Below are positions 24,072 through 30,709 of a stretch of 64,000 bases of DNA, piece by piece. The stretch lies in the NCBI GenBank assembly GCA_937868095.1, contig CALMLO010000042.1:1-64000 (forward strand), given 5' to 3'. A program made the position numbers and the translations under genes. The stretch is from an uncultured Phycisphaerales bacterium. GTDB lineage: Bacteria; Planctomycetota; Phycisphaerae; Sedimentisphaerales; Anaerohalosphaeraceae. How positions within the stretch are numbered: position 1 is the stretch's first letter; the number at the start of each line of letters is the position of its first letter. The notes under the pieces are model-generated. The model was given only the letters and a program-made list of their open reading frames with translations, did no database searches and was not told where the DNA came from.

Positions 24072-24656
24072 TCATTTGCCGGCCTGCAATTTGGAGGCAG
24101 CTTTCTCCAGCCGGCTTTGCTCCATTCCCGCGTTCAATGCAGCCAGATTCACCGCCGTCATGGCAGGATTTTTCATGGAAAACAATTCTTCCACCGCTTT
24201 TTCTATACTTTTGCGGCCAATCAGGCCCGTATGCCGGACAAATGCCCCCAGCGCCGCCAAGTTCGCCACCTTCAGATTGCCGAGGGATTGCGCAATATCC
24301 GTGGCCGGCACCCACACATAGTCGATATCCTTCCGCCTGGGGCCCCGCTTGACCAGCGAAGAATTGACCAAAAGAAGACCGCCGGCAGCAACATCGGGCT
24401 CAAATTTATCCAGCGAGGGCTGATTGAGGACAATTGCGACATCCGGTACCTCTACAAACGGACAGGCAATCTCCTCATCGCTCACAATGACTGCGGCAAA
24501 GGCCGTCCCGCCCCGCATTTCGGCCCCGTAGGCCACCATGCCGGTAACATTTTTGCCCTCTATCAGTGCTGCGCGGGCAACCAGATTGCCCGTCAGGACA
24601 ACTCCCTGGCCGCCAAAGCCGGCAATAATAATCCTCGTTTCCGAAGTTTGACTCAT
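24072..24656 (-). CDS. 2-oxoacid:ferredoxin oxidoreductase, gamma subunit
   Basis: At 194 residues this has the usual length for the gamma (PorG/VorC/KorC-type) domain. The N-terminus IIIAGFGGQGVVLTGNLVARAAL is the family hallmark (GFGGQGV). MRGGTAFAAVIVSDEEIACP and ALNQPSLDKFEPDVAAGG-like motifs follow. It is the last oxidoreductase gene in the order ferredoxin (delta), alpha, beta, gamma. The complex oxidatively decarboxylates 2-oxoacids to acyl-CoA, reducing ferredoxin, in the cytoplasm. Confidence 0.9.
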   Translation of the reverse strand: MSQTSETRIIIAGFGGQGVVLTGNLVARAALIEGKNVTGMVAYGAEMRGGTAFAAVIVSDEEIACPFVEVPDVAIVLNQPSLDKFEPDVAAGGLLLVNSSLVKRGPRRKDIDYVWVPATDIAQSLGNLKVANLAALGAFVRHTGLIGRKSIEKAVEELFSMKNPAMTAVNLAALNAGMEQSRLEKAASKLQAGK

Positions 24657-24667
24657 TCTGAACCCCT

Positions 24668-25396
24668 TCAGCGGTCTCGAAACACCCCCAGCGGAAAGAC
24701 CGCTTTCATCTTCTCGTTGACAAAGTCAACCGCCTGCGCCGGCGTCAGTTTCCAATCCGTCGGGCACATCGAAAGCACCTCGACCAGCGAGAACCCCTTG
24801 CCGGCAATCTGCTTTTCAAAGGCCTTTTTGACGGCTTTTTTGGCCCGCAGAATATCCTTCGGGCTGCTCACGGCCACCCGTTCCAGGTAGCTGGGGCCGT
24901 CCAAAGCACTGAGCATTTCGCATATTCTGATAGGTCCTCCTTCGCCATGCTTGCCCCGGCCCTCCGGCGTTGTGGTGCTCCATTGTCCTTTGATTGTTGT
25001 CGGAGCCATCTGGCCGCCTGTCATCCCGTAAATGGCATTGTTGACAAAGATGACGGTGATATTTTCGCCTCGATTGGCCGCATGAATGGTTTCGGTCGTT
25101 CCGATGGCGGCCAAATCCCCATCCCCCTGATAGGTAAAGATAATTCGGTCCGGCAGCATCCGTTTCATTCCCGTTGCCACCGCCGGCGGTCTTCCGTGCG
25201 CACATTCAATAATATCGCAATCGAAGTAATTATAAAAGAGAACCGCACATCCAACCGGCGCAGTTCCTATGGTACGCTCGCGGATTCCCAATTCATCGAT
25301 TGCCTCGGCTACCAGCCGATGGACGATTCCATGGCCGCAACCCGGGCAGTAATGGGTCAGCACATTCTTCAGCGTCCTGGGGCGATGGAACTCCAT
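24668..25396 (-). CDS. 2-oxoacid:ferredoxin oxidoreductase, beta (thiamine diphosphate) subunit
   Basis: This 242-residue protein has the TPP-binding subunit motifs: [18 protein letters not shown] with the conserved CPGCGH, the GDG of [20 protein letters not shown] that starts the TPP-Mg site, and [20 protein letters not shown]. It starts one base after the stop of the alpha subunit gene (25397), so the two are tightly coupled. It belongs to the branched-chain (Vor) or 2-oxoglutarate (Kor) type; the exact substrate is uncertain. Confidence 0.92.
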   Translation of the reverse strand: MEFHRPRTLKNVLTHYCPGCGHGIVHRLVAEAIDELGIRERTIGTAPVGCAVLFYNYFDCDIIECAHGRPPAVATGMKRMLPDRIIFTYQGDGDLAAIGTTETIHAANRGENITVIFVNNAIYGMTGGQMAPTTIKGQWSTTTPEGRGKHGEGGPIRICEMLSALDGPSYLERVAVSSPKDILRAKKAVKKAFEKQIAGKGFSLVEVLSMCPTDWKLTPAQAVDFVNEKMKAVFPLGVFRDR

Positions 25397-26491
25397 TTAT
25401 CGTTTTCCTCTGGCTGTACTCGGTTTGCTTTTTTCATTCGCCAGACGGCGTATCTGCTCTACAATTTCTTCCTGAGAAGGATACCAGCCGCCTCCCTTGC
25501 CCAGAAAAGCCACGGGCCGGCGGCATTCGATGGCCAGTTTGACATCCTCCACAAATTGTCCGTGGCTCATCTCCACCACCAAAAAGGATTTTGCTCGTTC
25601 CGCGGCCCTTCGATAAACATCCGAGGGGAACGGCCAGACACATAAAGGACGAATCAGGCCGGCTTTTATTCCTTCGCGGCGGGCCGCCTTGACGGCGCCC
25701 TTGGCTGCACGGCCGGAAATGCCGTAGGCCGCTATAATCACCTCCGCATCGTCTGTCTGGTACTGCTCAACGAGGGAAAGTTCCCGCTGAATCCGGGCGT
25801 ATTTTTCCTGGAGATGAAGGTTATGCTTCATCAGCCCGTCCGCCGGATGGAGAAACAGCGTCCGAACAACGCGGCTGTTTCGCCCTTTGCAGCCGTCCAA
25901 GATATAATCCTTCGGCGGCAGGTCCAAAATCGGATGATACGGGTGCTTTTCCGCCGGTTCAGCCATCTGCCCCAAAATCCCGTCGCCGAGAATCATCACC
26001 GGATTGCGGTAATAGTCCGCATAATCAAACGCATTCAGAGTTAAATCATACAGTTCCTGCAGCGTTGCCGGCGTAAGCACAATCAGCCGATAATCCCCGT
26101 GCCCGCCTCCTTTGACGGCCTGAAAATAATCCCCCTGTGCGGCTCGGATATTCCCCAGTCCCGGCCCGCCTCGCTGCATATTCACAATCACACAGGGCAA
26201 TTCCGCCGCGGCAATATAACTGATTCCTTCCTGTTTGAGACTGATGCCCGGGGAGGAGGAACTGGTCATACATCGGGCGCCGGCGGCAGATGCACCAAAA
26301 ATCATATTGATTGCCGCAATTTCACTTTCTGCCTGGATAAAGACGCCGCCGGCCTGCGGCATACGCCATGACATCCGCTCCGGCACCTCGTTCTGCGGGG
26401 TAATCGGATAGCCGGCATAAAAGCGGCAGCCCGCCTCGATGGCGGCTTCCACCAGCAATTCGTTACCCTTAAAAAGAACCTTTTCTGCCAT
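25397..26491 (-). CDS. vorB: 2-oxoacid:ferredoxin oxidoreductase, alpha subunit (VorB-like)
   Basis: This 364-residue protein starts KVLFKGNELLVEAAIEAG and has YAGYPITPQNEVPE, then AESEIAAINMIFGASAAGAR and SSSPGISLKQEGISYI, the usual alpha-domain signature of the Vor/Kor group. The C-terminal part has a transketolase-C-like region (AAYGISGRAAKGAVKAARREG, RPLCVWPFP). The four-gene order delta-alpha-beta-gamma matches 3-methyl-2-oxobutanoate:ferredoxin oxidoreductases, which oxidise branched-chain 2-oxoacids from amino acid breakdown, but 2-oxoglutarate cannot be excluded without a tree. Confidence 0.88.
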   Translation of the reverse strand: MAEKVLFKGNELLVEAAIEAGCRFYAGYPITPQNEVPERMSWRMPQAGGVFIQAESEIAAINMIFGASAAGARCMTSSSSPGISLKQEGISYIAAAELPCVIVNMQRGGPGLGNIRAAQGDYFQAVKGGGHGDYRLIVLTPATLQELYDLTLNAFDYADYYRNPVMILGDGILGQMAEPAEKHPYHPILDLPPKDYILDGCKGRNSRVVRTLFLHPADGLMKHNLHLQEKYARIQRELSLVEQYQTDDAEVIIAAYGISGRAAKGAVKAARREGIKAGLIRPLCVWPFPSDVYRRAAERAKSFLVVEMSHGQFVEDVKLAIECRRPVAFLGKGGGWYPSQEEIVEQIRRLANEKSKPSTARGKR

Positions 26492-26500
26492 GCCGTTCGA

Positions 26501-26740
26501 TTACTCCGATGAAGTTGAATTGTCCGCGGAAGGCGAGTCGTCCTCAATTTCAATGGCCAAATCGGGGCACATGCGCCCGCAGGTGGCACAGTACGTACAG
26601 CGGGCCGGCTCAGTCAGCCCCGCAAAAGGATTCCCAAGCTCGTTCAGCTCTTCGGACATCGCAATAATCCGCTGGGGACAGACCAGCACGCACAAGCCGC
26701 ATCCCTTACAACGTTCCGCAAAAAAACGAATCTGAGGCAT
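26501..26740 (-). CDS. 2-oxoacid:ferredoxin oxidoreductase, delta (2x4Fe-4S ferredoxin) subunit
   Basis: ATG 26740 was chosen because it starts the conserved MPQIRFFAERCKGCG; a longer frame upstream would run through the promoter at 26781-26809. The 79-residue product has two CxxCxxCxxxCP clusters (CKGCGLCVLVCP and CTYCATCGRMCP), each binding a 4Fe-4S centre. It ends 9 nt before the alpha subunit start. It passes electrons from the TPP subunit to soluble ferredoxin. Confidence 0.9.
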   Translation of the reverse strand: MPQIRFFAERCKGCGLCVLVCPQRIIAMSEELNELGNPFAGLTEPARCTYCATCGRMCPDLAIEIEDDSPSADNSTSSE

Positions 26741-26747
26741 TTGTTCA

Positions 26748-26846
26748 CTATTCCTGAATTTTTCGGCTGTTATTGCGGCAATCATAGCGCGCCAAACCTT
26801 CACCGTCAATTAAAAATAACCCAATCGCCGGTCGGTTTTTACTCAT
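26748..26846 (-). CDS. Possible small ORF (32 aa) upstream of the vor operon
   Basis: A 32-codon frame starts with ATG at 26846 after a good AGGAGA ribosome binding site and ends 7 nt before the ferredoxin start. It encodes MSKNRPAIGLFLIDGEGLAR and twelve more residues, with one hydrophobic patch and no recognised family. The candidate vor promoter lies inside it, so either the frame is chance or the two overlap as in a leader-peptide arrangement. Evidence is weak. Confidence 0.25.
   Translation of the reverse strand: MSKNRPAIGLFLIDGEGLARYDCRNNSRKIQE
26781..26809 (-). promoter_or_regulatory. Sigma-70-type promoter of the vor operon
   Basis: On the minus strand TTGACG (26809-26804) and TATGAT (26786-26781) are separated by 17 nt. 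Transcription would start near 26774, giving a leader of roughly 34 nt before the ferredoxin ATG at 26740. AGGAAT lies 9-14 nt before that ATG. Confidence 0.6.
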
Positions 26847-26921
26847 TATGTCTCCTATGATAAAAGGCCCTATTTTTTACGAAGTCATCCCAGCAAGGTT
26901 TGCCGACAGGCAAAAAATTTC

Positions 26922-26949
26922 TTGCCCTTCTCCATTTCTTTTCTACAAT
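26922..26949 (+). promoter_or_regulatory. Sigma-70-type promoter of the MipA/OmpV gene
   Basis: TTGCCC (26922-26927) and TACAAT (26944-26949) are 16 nt apart. The start site would be near 26956, giving a short leader with an AGGAGAAAAG ribosome binding site before ATG 26989. It is divergent from the vor promoter. Confidence 0.45.
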
Positions 26950-26988
26950 TTTACAGAAAAGTCAGGTACAGCGTAAGGAGAAAAGAGT

Positions 26989-27756
26989 ATGCGTTTTGCT
27001 ATTCCTTTTGTGGGGATTTTTTTGTCAGCCGTTCCCGTCCTGGCGGCTGAACCAGAATCCGGCAATTCTGCGGTCAAAATTTGGGCAGGAGCAGGGGTAC
27101 TCTCTCTTTGGCAACCCTACAAAGGGGCAGAATCCGAATGTTATGCCGTTCCTTTTATTATCTATGAGGGGCCGAAACTGAGCATCTTCGGCCCTGTCGC
27201 CACCTACTCTTTTTTTGGCGAGGAAAATCGGTGGGCCTTTCAGGGTCTGGCACGCATCCGCGCCGAAGGATATGACGACGATGACAGCCGCTATCTGAAG
27301 GGGATGTCTGATCGAGACCCAACCGCTGAACTGGGGCTGCGATATTTGACTGATTTGGACTTTGCTGTTCTGACGCTGGATTTCAGCCATGATGTGCTGG
27401 ATGAACATCGGGGGTATGAATGCCGCCTGACCCTGCAAAAAACATTTCGCAGCATACTGGACATTGACTCGCTGAATCTAACTCCGCTGGCCGGGGTGAA
27501 CTGGCGAAGCAAACAATTGAATGATTATTACTACGGCGTACGGCCTTCGGAGGCCCGCCCGGGCCGGCCCGCCTACGATGTCGGCGGCTCTGTCGGCTGG
27601 CTGACCGGTCTTCGGCTGGACTATAAGCTGGCCGAGAAATGGTCCTTGTTCAGCATGGTCAATGTGGAATGGCTCGACAGCGAAATCACCGACAGCCCGA
27701 TTGTTAAAGATGATTTTCGAATATCTGTGGCGGCCGGCCTTCTTTGGAAGTTCTAA
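26989..27756 (+). CDS. MipA/OmpV family outer membrane protein
   Basis: This 255-residue protein has a signal peptide (MRFAIPFVGIFLSAVPVL, cleaved after LAA) and about ten predicted amphipathic strands, ending in LLWKF with the terminal Phe typical of outer-membrane beta-barrels. Family features include the early AVPFIIYEGPKLSIFGP strand pair, AELGLRYLTDLDFAVLTLDF and the GLRLDYKLAEKWSLF hairpin near the end. MipA/OmpV proteins are small barrels of unclear role, linked to peptidoglycan scaffolds or osmotic and antimicrobial resistance. Its presence supports a Gram-negative-type outer membrane. It stands alone between divergent vor and a convergent gene. Confidence 0.85.
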   Translation: MRFAIPFVGIFLSAVPVLAAEPESGNSAVKIWAGAGVLSLWQPYKGAESECYAVPFIIYEGPKLSIFGPVATYSFFGEENRWAFQGLARIRAEGYDDDDSRYLKGMSDRDPTAELGLRYLTDLDFAVLTLDFSHDVLDEHRGYECRLTLQKTFRSILDIDSLNLTPLAGVNWRSKQLNDYYYGVRPSEARPGRPAYDVGGSVGWLTGLRLDYKLAEKWSLFSMVNVEWLDSEITDSPIVKDDFRISVAAGLLWKF

Positions 27757-27771
27757 AATTATCGGCTGCTG

Positions 27772-28839
27772 CTATACATTAAACCGAAAACAGATAATAT
27801 CGCCGTCCTGGACGATGTAATTTTTTCCCTCCAGCCGCATTTTTCCGGCGGCTTTGACGGCCTTTTCATCACCCAGCTGCCTCAGGTCAGCAAAAGCCAT
27901 CGTCTCCGCACGGATAAAGCCGCGCTGAATATCGCTGTGCACCTTGCCGGCGGCCTCGTGAGCACTGATGCCCGCCCGAATCGGCCAGGCCCGAACCTCG
28001 TCCTTGCCGACCGTCAGAAAACTAATCAGCCCCAGCGTTCGATAGCAGCTTTGTACAAACTGTACGGAGGCGGGCTTAGAAATGCCTAAATCCTTCATAA
28101 ACTCGGCTCTGCTGTCCGGGTCCAGCTGAGCCAGTTCGCTTTCAATTTCGGCAGACAGGCAAATCACCTCCGCATCGCCGGCCGCCTTCCCCAAATCCAT
28201 GGGCTGGGCCAGCTGATTTTCGCCCACATTCACCACAATCAGCATAGGACGCAGCGTGAGAAAGCCCAGGGACTTAATCAGTTCCAGTTCGTTGCTGCTT
28301 AAGTCTGCACTGCTGAGGGGCTTTTCCGATTCAAGGATCTGCTGGAGTTTGTACTGGAGAGCCAGTTCCTCTTTATCGCGGGCCTGGGTTTTGGTCGGCT
28401 TGTTCATCTGCTTTTCCAGCCGATCAATACGCGTTGTAACCAATTCCAAATCCGCCAGCAGCAGTTCTGTTTTGAGTTCCTCCAAATCCTTGCGGGGATC
28501 GACGCGGTTTCGATAGGCAGGCACCGCCTCATTTTCAAAAGCACGCAGAACTACAACAAACAAATCCGCGGTTCGAATCTGCCCGAATAAACGGCGTGCC
28601 GCCGCCCGCCCATGCTCATCCATAAAATTCAGCCCTGGCAAATCCAGACAATCAATTGCTGCCGGAACGGTTTTGGCCGGCTTATAAAGAGAAGTAAGCC
28701 AATCCAGCCGTTCGTCCGGCACCGGTACCATCGCTTCGTGAATTTCCTGAGTTCCCGACGGGGCCGGCGGTCTGCCGCTGACGGCTGAAATAAGGGTGCT
28801 TTTGCCCGACTGCATCATTCCAAGCAGAGCAGCTTTCAT
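27772..28839 (-). CDS. YchF/OLA1-like GTPase, divergent subfamily
   Basis: This 355-residue Obg-related ATPase/GTPase has the P-loop GMMQSGKSTLISAVSG, switch II DLPGLNFMDEHG, and NVGEN where GTPases have NKxD, as in YchF. A coiled insertion at ~115-180 is followed by a C-terminal TGS-like domain (DEVRAWPIRAG, GFIRAETMAF, GKNYIVQDGDIICFRF). It differs from canonical YchF in the P-loop, where GxPNVGKST is replaced, so it is a paralogous subtype. YchF proteins bind ribosomes and act in translation stress control. Its start overlaps the stop of the fumarase-beta-like gene (ATGA), indicating cotranscription. Confidence 0.85.
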   Translation of the reverse strand: MKAALLGMMQSGKSTLISAVSGRPPAPSGTQEIHEAMVPVPDERLDWLTSLYKPAKTVPAAIDCLDLPGLNFMDEHGRAAARRLFGQIRTADLFVVVLRAFENEAVPAYRNRVDPRKDLEELKTELLLADLELVTTRIDRLEKQMNKPTKTQARDKEELALQYKLQQILESEKPLSSADLSSNELELIKSLGFLTLRPMLIVVNVGENQLAQPMDLGKAAGDAEVICLSAEIESELAQLDPDSRAEFMKDLGISKPASVQFVQSCYRTLGLISFLTVGKDEVRAWPIRAGISAHEAAGKVHSDIQRGFIRAETMAFADLRQLGDEKAVKAAGKMRLEGKNYIVQDGDIICFRFNV

Positions 28840-29390
28840 CCTTTACTCCGTTGTTCGTAGATACTGCTTCCGTAACAATCATAGGCCACAATGGCAGGAA
28901 AATCCCTGAAAACCAGCCGGCGAACCGCTTCCGGCCCTAAGTCTTCGTAAGCAATTGGACGGCTGTCAACAATATGCCTGGAAAGAAGTGCTCCAAAGCC
29001 GCCCATTGCAGAAAAATGGACCGCCCGATATTGTACAAGTGCCTCCTGAACCTGTCTGGAGCGGCAGCCCTTGCCGATGGTCCCCTTCAGGCCCGCCTTC
29101 AGGAGCAGCGGGGTAAACGCATCCATTCGGCCGGCTGTGGTAGGGCCGGCTGAGCCAATCACCCTGCCGGGAGGCGGCGGTGTCGGCCCGACATAATAAA
29201 TGACGGCCCCCTGTACATCGAAGGGGAGGGGTTGGCCTTTTTCCAGAAGTGCGGCCAGCCGCCGATGGGCCTGGTCCCGAGCCGCATAAACAACGCCGCT
29301 CAGAGTTACCCACGCTCCCGCCCGCAGCGAAGAAATCTGCTGGTCCGTAAGCGGTGTTGAAAGTTTTATTGAAGCCGTTTCCTGTTCCAT
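28836..29390 (-). CDS. Fumarate/tartrate dehydratase class I, beta subunit-like protein
   Basis: This ~184-residue protein matches the beta (C-terminal) domain of class I iron-sulfur fumarases: LTDQQISSLRAGAWVTLSG, YYVGPTPPPPGRVIGSAGPT, TTAGRMDAFTPLLLKAGL with the conserved GPTTxxRMD, and IGKG. Alone it cannot be a full dehydratase, since the 4Fe-4S site is on the alpha subunit, and no alpha gene is in this window. ATG 29390 is preferred to a GTG two codons upstream. A TAAGAT at 29405-29400 would put the transcription start within about 3 nt of it, and no Shine-Dalgarno is seen. It overlaps the YchF-like gene downstream. Confidence 0.8.
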   Translation of the reverse strand: MEQETASIKLSTPLTDQQISSLRAGAWVTLSGVVYAARDQAHRRLAALLEKGQPLPFDVQGAVIYYVGPTPPPPGRVIGSAGPTTAGRMDAFTPLLLKAGLKGTIGKGCRSRQVQEALVQYRAVHFSAMGGFGALLSRHIVDSRPIAYEDLGPEAVRRLVFRDFPAIVAYDCYGSSIYEQRSKG

Positions 29391-29489
29391 AGGCACTTTA
29401 TCTTACTGGAGAGGCCGGAAATTTTCGACAAAAAAGTCCCCTTTCTGAAAAACTATCGAAACTTCCCTTTTTCTCTTCAAAAAATACTG

Positions 29490-29516
29490 TTGTTTTGGGC
29501 CGGCTGACGGTATAAT
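29490..29516 (+). promoter_or_regulatory. Promoter with perfect -10, implying a leaderless mRNA
   Basis: TATAAT at 29511-29516 is consensus; a poor -35 (TTGTTT, 29490-29495) lies 15 nt upstream. The expected start site, about 7 nt beyond the -10, falls on the ATG at 29523, and there is no Shine-Dalgarno sequence. Confidence 0.5.
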
Positions 29517-29522
29517 AGCCGT

Positions 29523-30161
29523 ATGGCCAAATACCCGATTTTTCTTGAGATGGCCGGCCGGCGTGCGGTAGTTATCGGTGCCGGACCTGTGGCCCTTCGC
29601 AAAATCCAGGGGCTTGCCAAGGCGGGAGCTCGCGTTACTGTAGTTGCTGAACAAGTTTTGCCGGAAATTGAGGAAATTCTTCTTCAGCTGAATACAAAAA
29701 TCATTCTCAGCCGCTACCACAAAGATTTTCTTGTGTCTGCTGTCCTGGTAATCGCCTCCACCAATCTGGCAGAACTCAACCGCCGGATTTATGAAGATTG
29801 CCAGGAGTTGGAAATTCTCTGCAACGTGGCAGATCAGCCCGAATTGTGCGATTTCTTTGTCCCTGCGGTCGTCAAACGCGGAGATTTGCAGATTGCCATC
29901 GGCACCGAAGGGCACTGTCCGGCTTATGCCGGCCACTTGCGACAGAAACTGGAGGAAATCTTTACGGAAAGCCACGGCCAGTTTGTGGAAGAATTGGCGA
30001 AAGTTCGCACCCGCATCATCGAGACAATTCCAGACAGCGATCAGCGCAAAGTCCTGCTGGGTAAGCTGGCCAGCGATGATTCTTTTCAGTATTTTACCGA
30101 ACATGGCCCGACCCAATGGCATCACCATGCGGAGGAACTGATTCAGCAATGCCCTCTCTAA
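29523..30161 (+). CDS. Precorrin-2 dehydrogenase / sirohydrochlorin ferrochelatase (CysG N-terminal / Met8p type)
   Basis: This 212-residue protein has a Rossmann NAD-binding start (PIFLEMAGRRAVVIGAGPVALRK) followed by ARVTVVAEQV and VIASTNLAELNRRIYEDC, then LCNVADQPELCDFFVPAVVKRGDLQIAIGTEG, all hallmarks of the dehydrogenase that makes sirohydrochlorin. The C-terminal dimerisation part (EELAKVRTRIIETIPDSDQR) completes the family length, without the methyltransferase domain of full CysG. It acts in siroheme or heme d1-type tetrapyrrole synthesis in the cytoplasm. Translation probably begins at or next to the mRNA 5' end. A SixA-like gene follows 28 nt downstream. Confidence 0.92.
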   Translation: MAKYPIFLEMAGRRAVVIGAGPVALRKIQGLAKAGARVTVVAEQVLPEIEEILLQLNTKIILSRYHKDFLVSAVLVIASTNLAELNRRIYEDCQELEILCNVADQPELCDFFVPAVVKRGDLQIAIGTEGHCPAYAGHLRQKLEEIFTESHGQFVEELAKVRTRIIETIPDSDQRKVLLGKLASDDSFQYFTEHGPTQWHHHAEELIQQCPL

Positions 30162-30189
30162 CGGAACCGGCAAAATCAGGAAAGGGGAA

Positions 30190-30654
30190 ATGATCAATCT
30201 ATATCTGATTCAGCATGCGGCGGCCTTTCCGAAAGAGCAGTATGCTGACCAGCCGCTGACCGAAGAAGGATACTGGCAAGCCCAGCGAACAGCAGAGTTT
30301 GTCAAACGGCTTCATCTTTCCGTCGGCGCCGTCTGGCACAGCGGCAAAACAAGAGCACTTCAAACAGCCAAACTTTTCTGTGCTGCTTTGGAGGAACCCG
30401 TGCCGCTTCTCCTGCACGAAGGACTTTCTCCCAACGATGCTCCCGAGCCCATCGCTGAAGAAATCCAAAAAACAGGGCAAGACCTGATGATTGTCGGGCA
30501 TCTGCCGTTTCTGTCGCGGCTGGCGGGGCTTTTGCTTACCGGCAACCCTCTCGCAGAACCGGCGGCTTTTGAAAAGGCCTCCGTTGTCTGTCTGCGGCAA
30601 AACGAGGACGGCCGCTGGCAACTGGGCTGGATGGTCACCCCCGATATTTTATGA
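30190..30654 (+). CDS. SixA-like phosphohistidine phosphatase (histidine phosphatase family)
   Basis: The 154-residue protein has the small-SixA layout. The N-terminal motif reads LYLIQHAAA, where the phosphoacceptor His9 is kept but the usual Arg of RHG is Gln and the Gly is Ala. The second conserved His is in LMIVGHLPFLSRLAGLLL, and the SGKTRALQTAK segment holds the conserved Arg near the active site. SixA removes phosphate from histidine-phosphorylated proteins, but other phosphomonoesters are possible. An AGGAAAGGGG ribosome binding site precedes the ATG, and it is likely cotranscribed with the siroheme gene. Confidence 0.82.
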   Translation: MINLYLIQHAAAFPKEQYADQPLTEEGYWQAQRTAEFVKRLHLSVGAVWHSGKTRALQTAKLFCAALEEPVPLLLHEGLSPNDAPEPIAEEIQKTGQDLMIVGHLPFLSRLAGLLLTGNPLAEPAAFEKASVVCLRQNEDGRWQLGWMVTPDIL

Positions 30655-30680
30655 ATCGGCCCCGCCGCCGGCCTCCGCGA

Positions 30681-30699
30681 AACCGCCTAAGAGGCGGTT
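30681..30699. terminator. Hairpin between convergent genes
   Basis: An 8-bp perfect stem AACCGCCT (30681-30688) with AGGCGGTT (30692-30699) and a 3-nt loop lies between the sixA-like stop (30654) and the end of the minus-strand gene (30710). It lacks a good T run, so termination may be weak or Rho-assisted. Confidence 0.4.
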
Positions 30700-30709
30700 G
30701 GCAGATATC

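Noticed and set aside
26741-26809. Longer N-terminus for the ferredoxin subunit (to 26809)
   Set aside because: It would run through the candidate promoter and adds residues before the conserved MPQIRFFAERCKGC start.
29403-30197. 264-codon antisense frame over the siroheme gene
   Set aside because: The plus-strand precorrin-2 dehydrogenase has clear motifs; the antisense frame has none.
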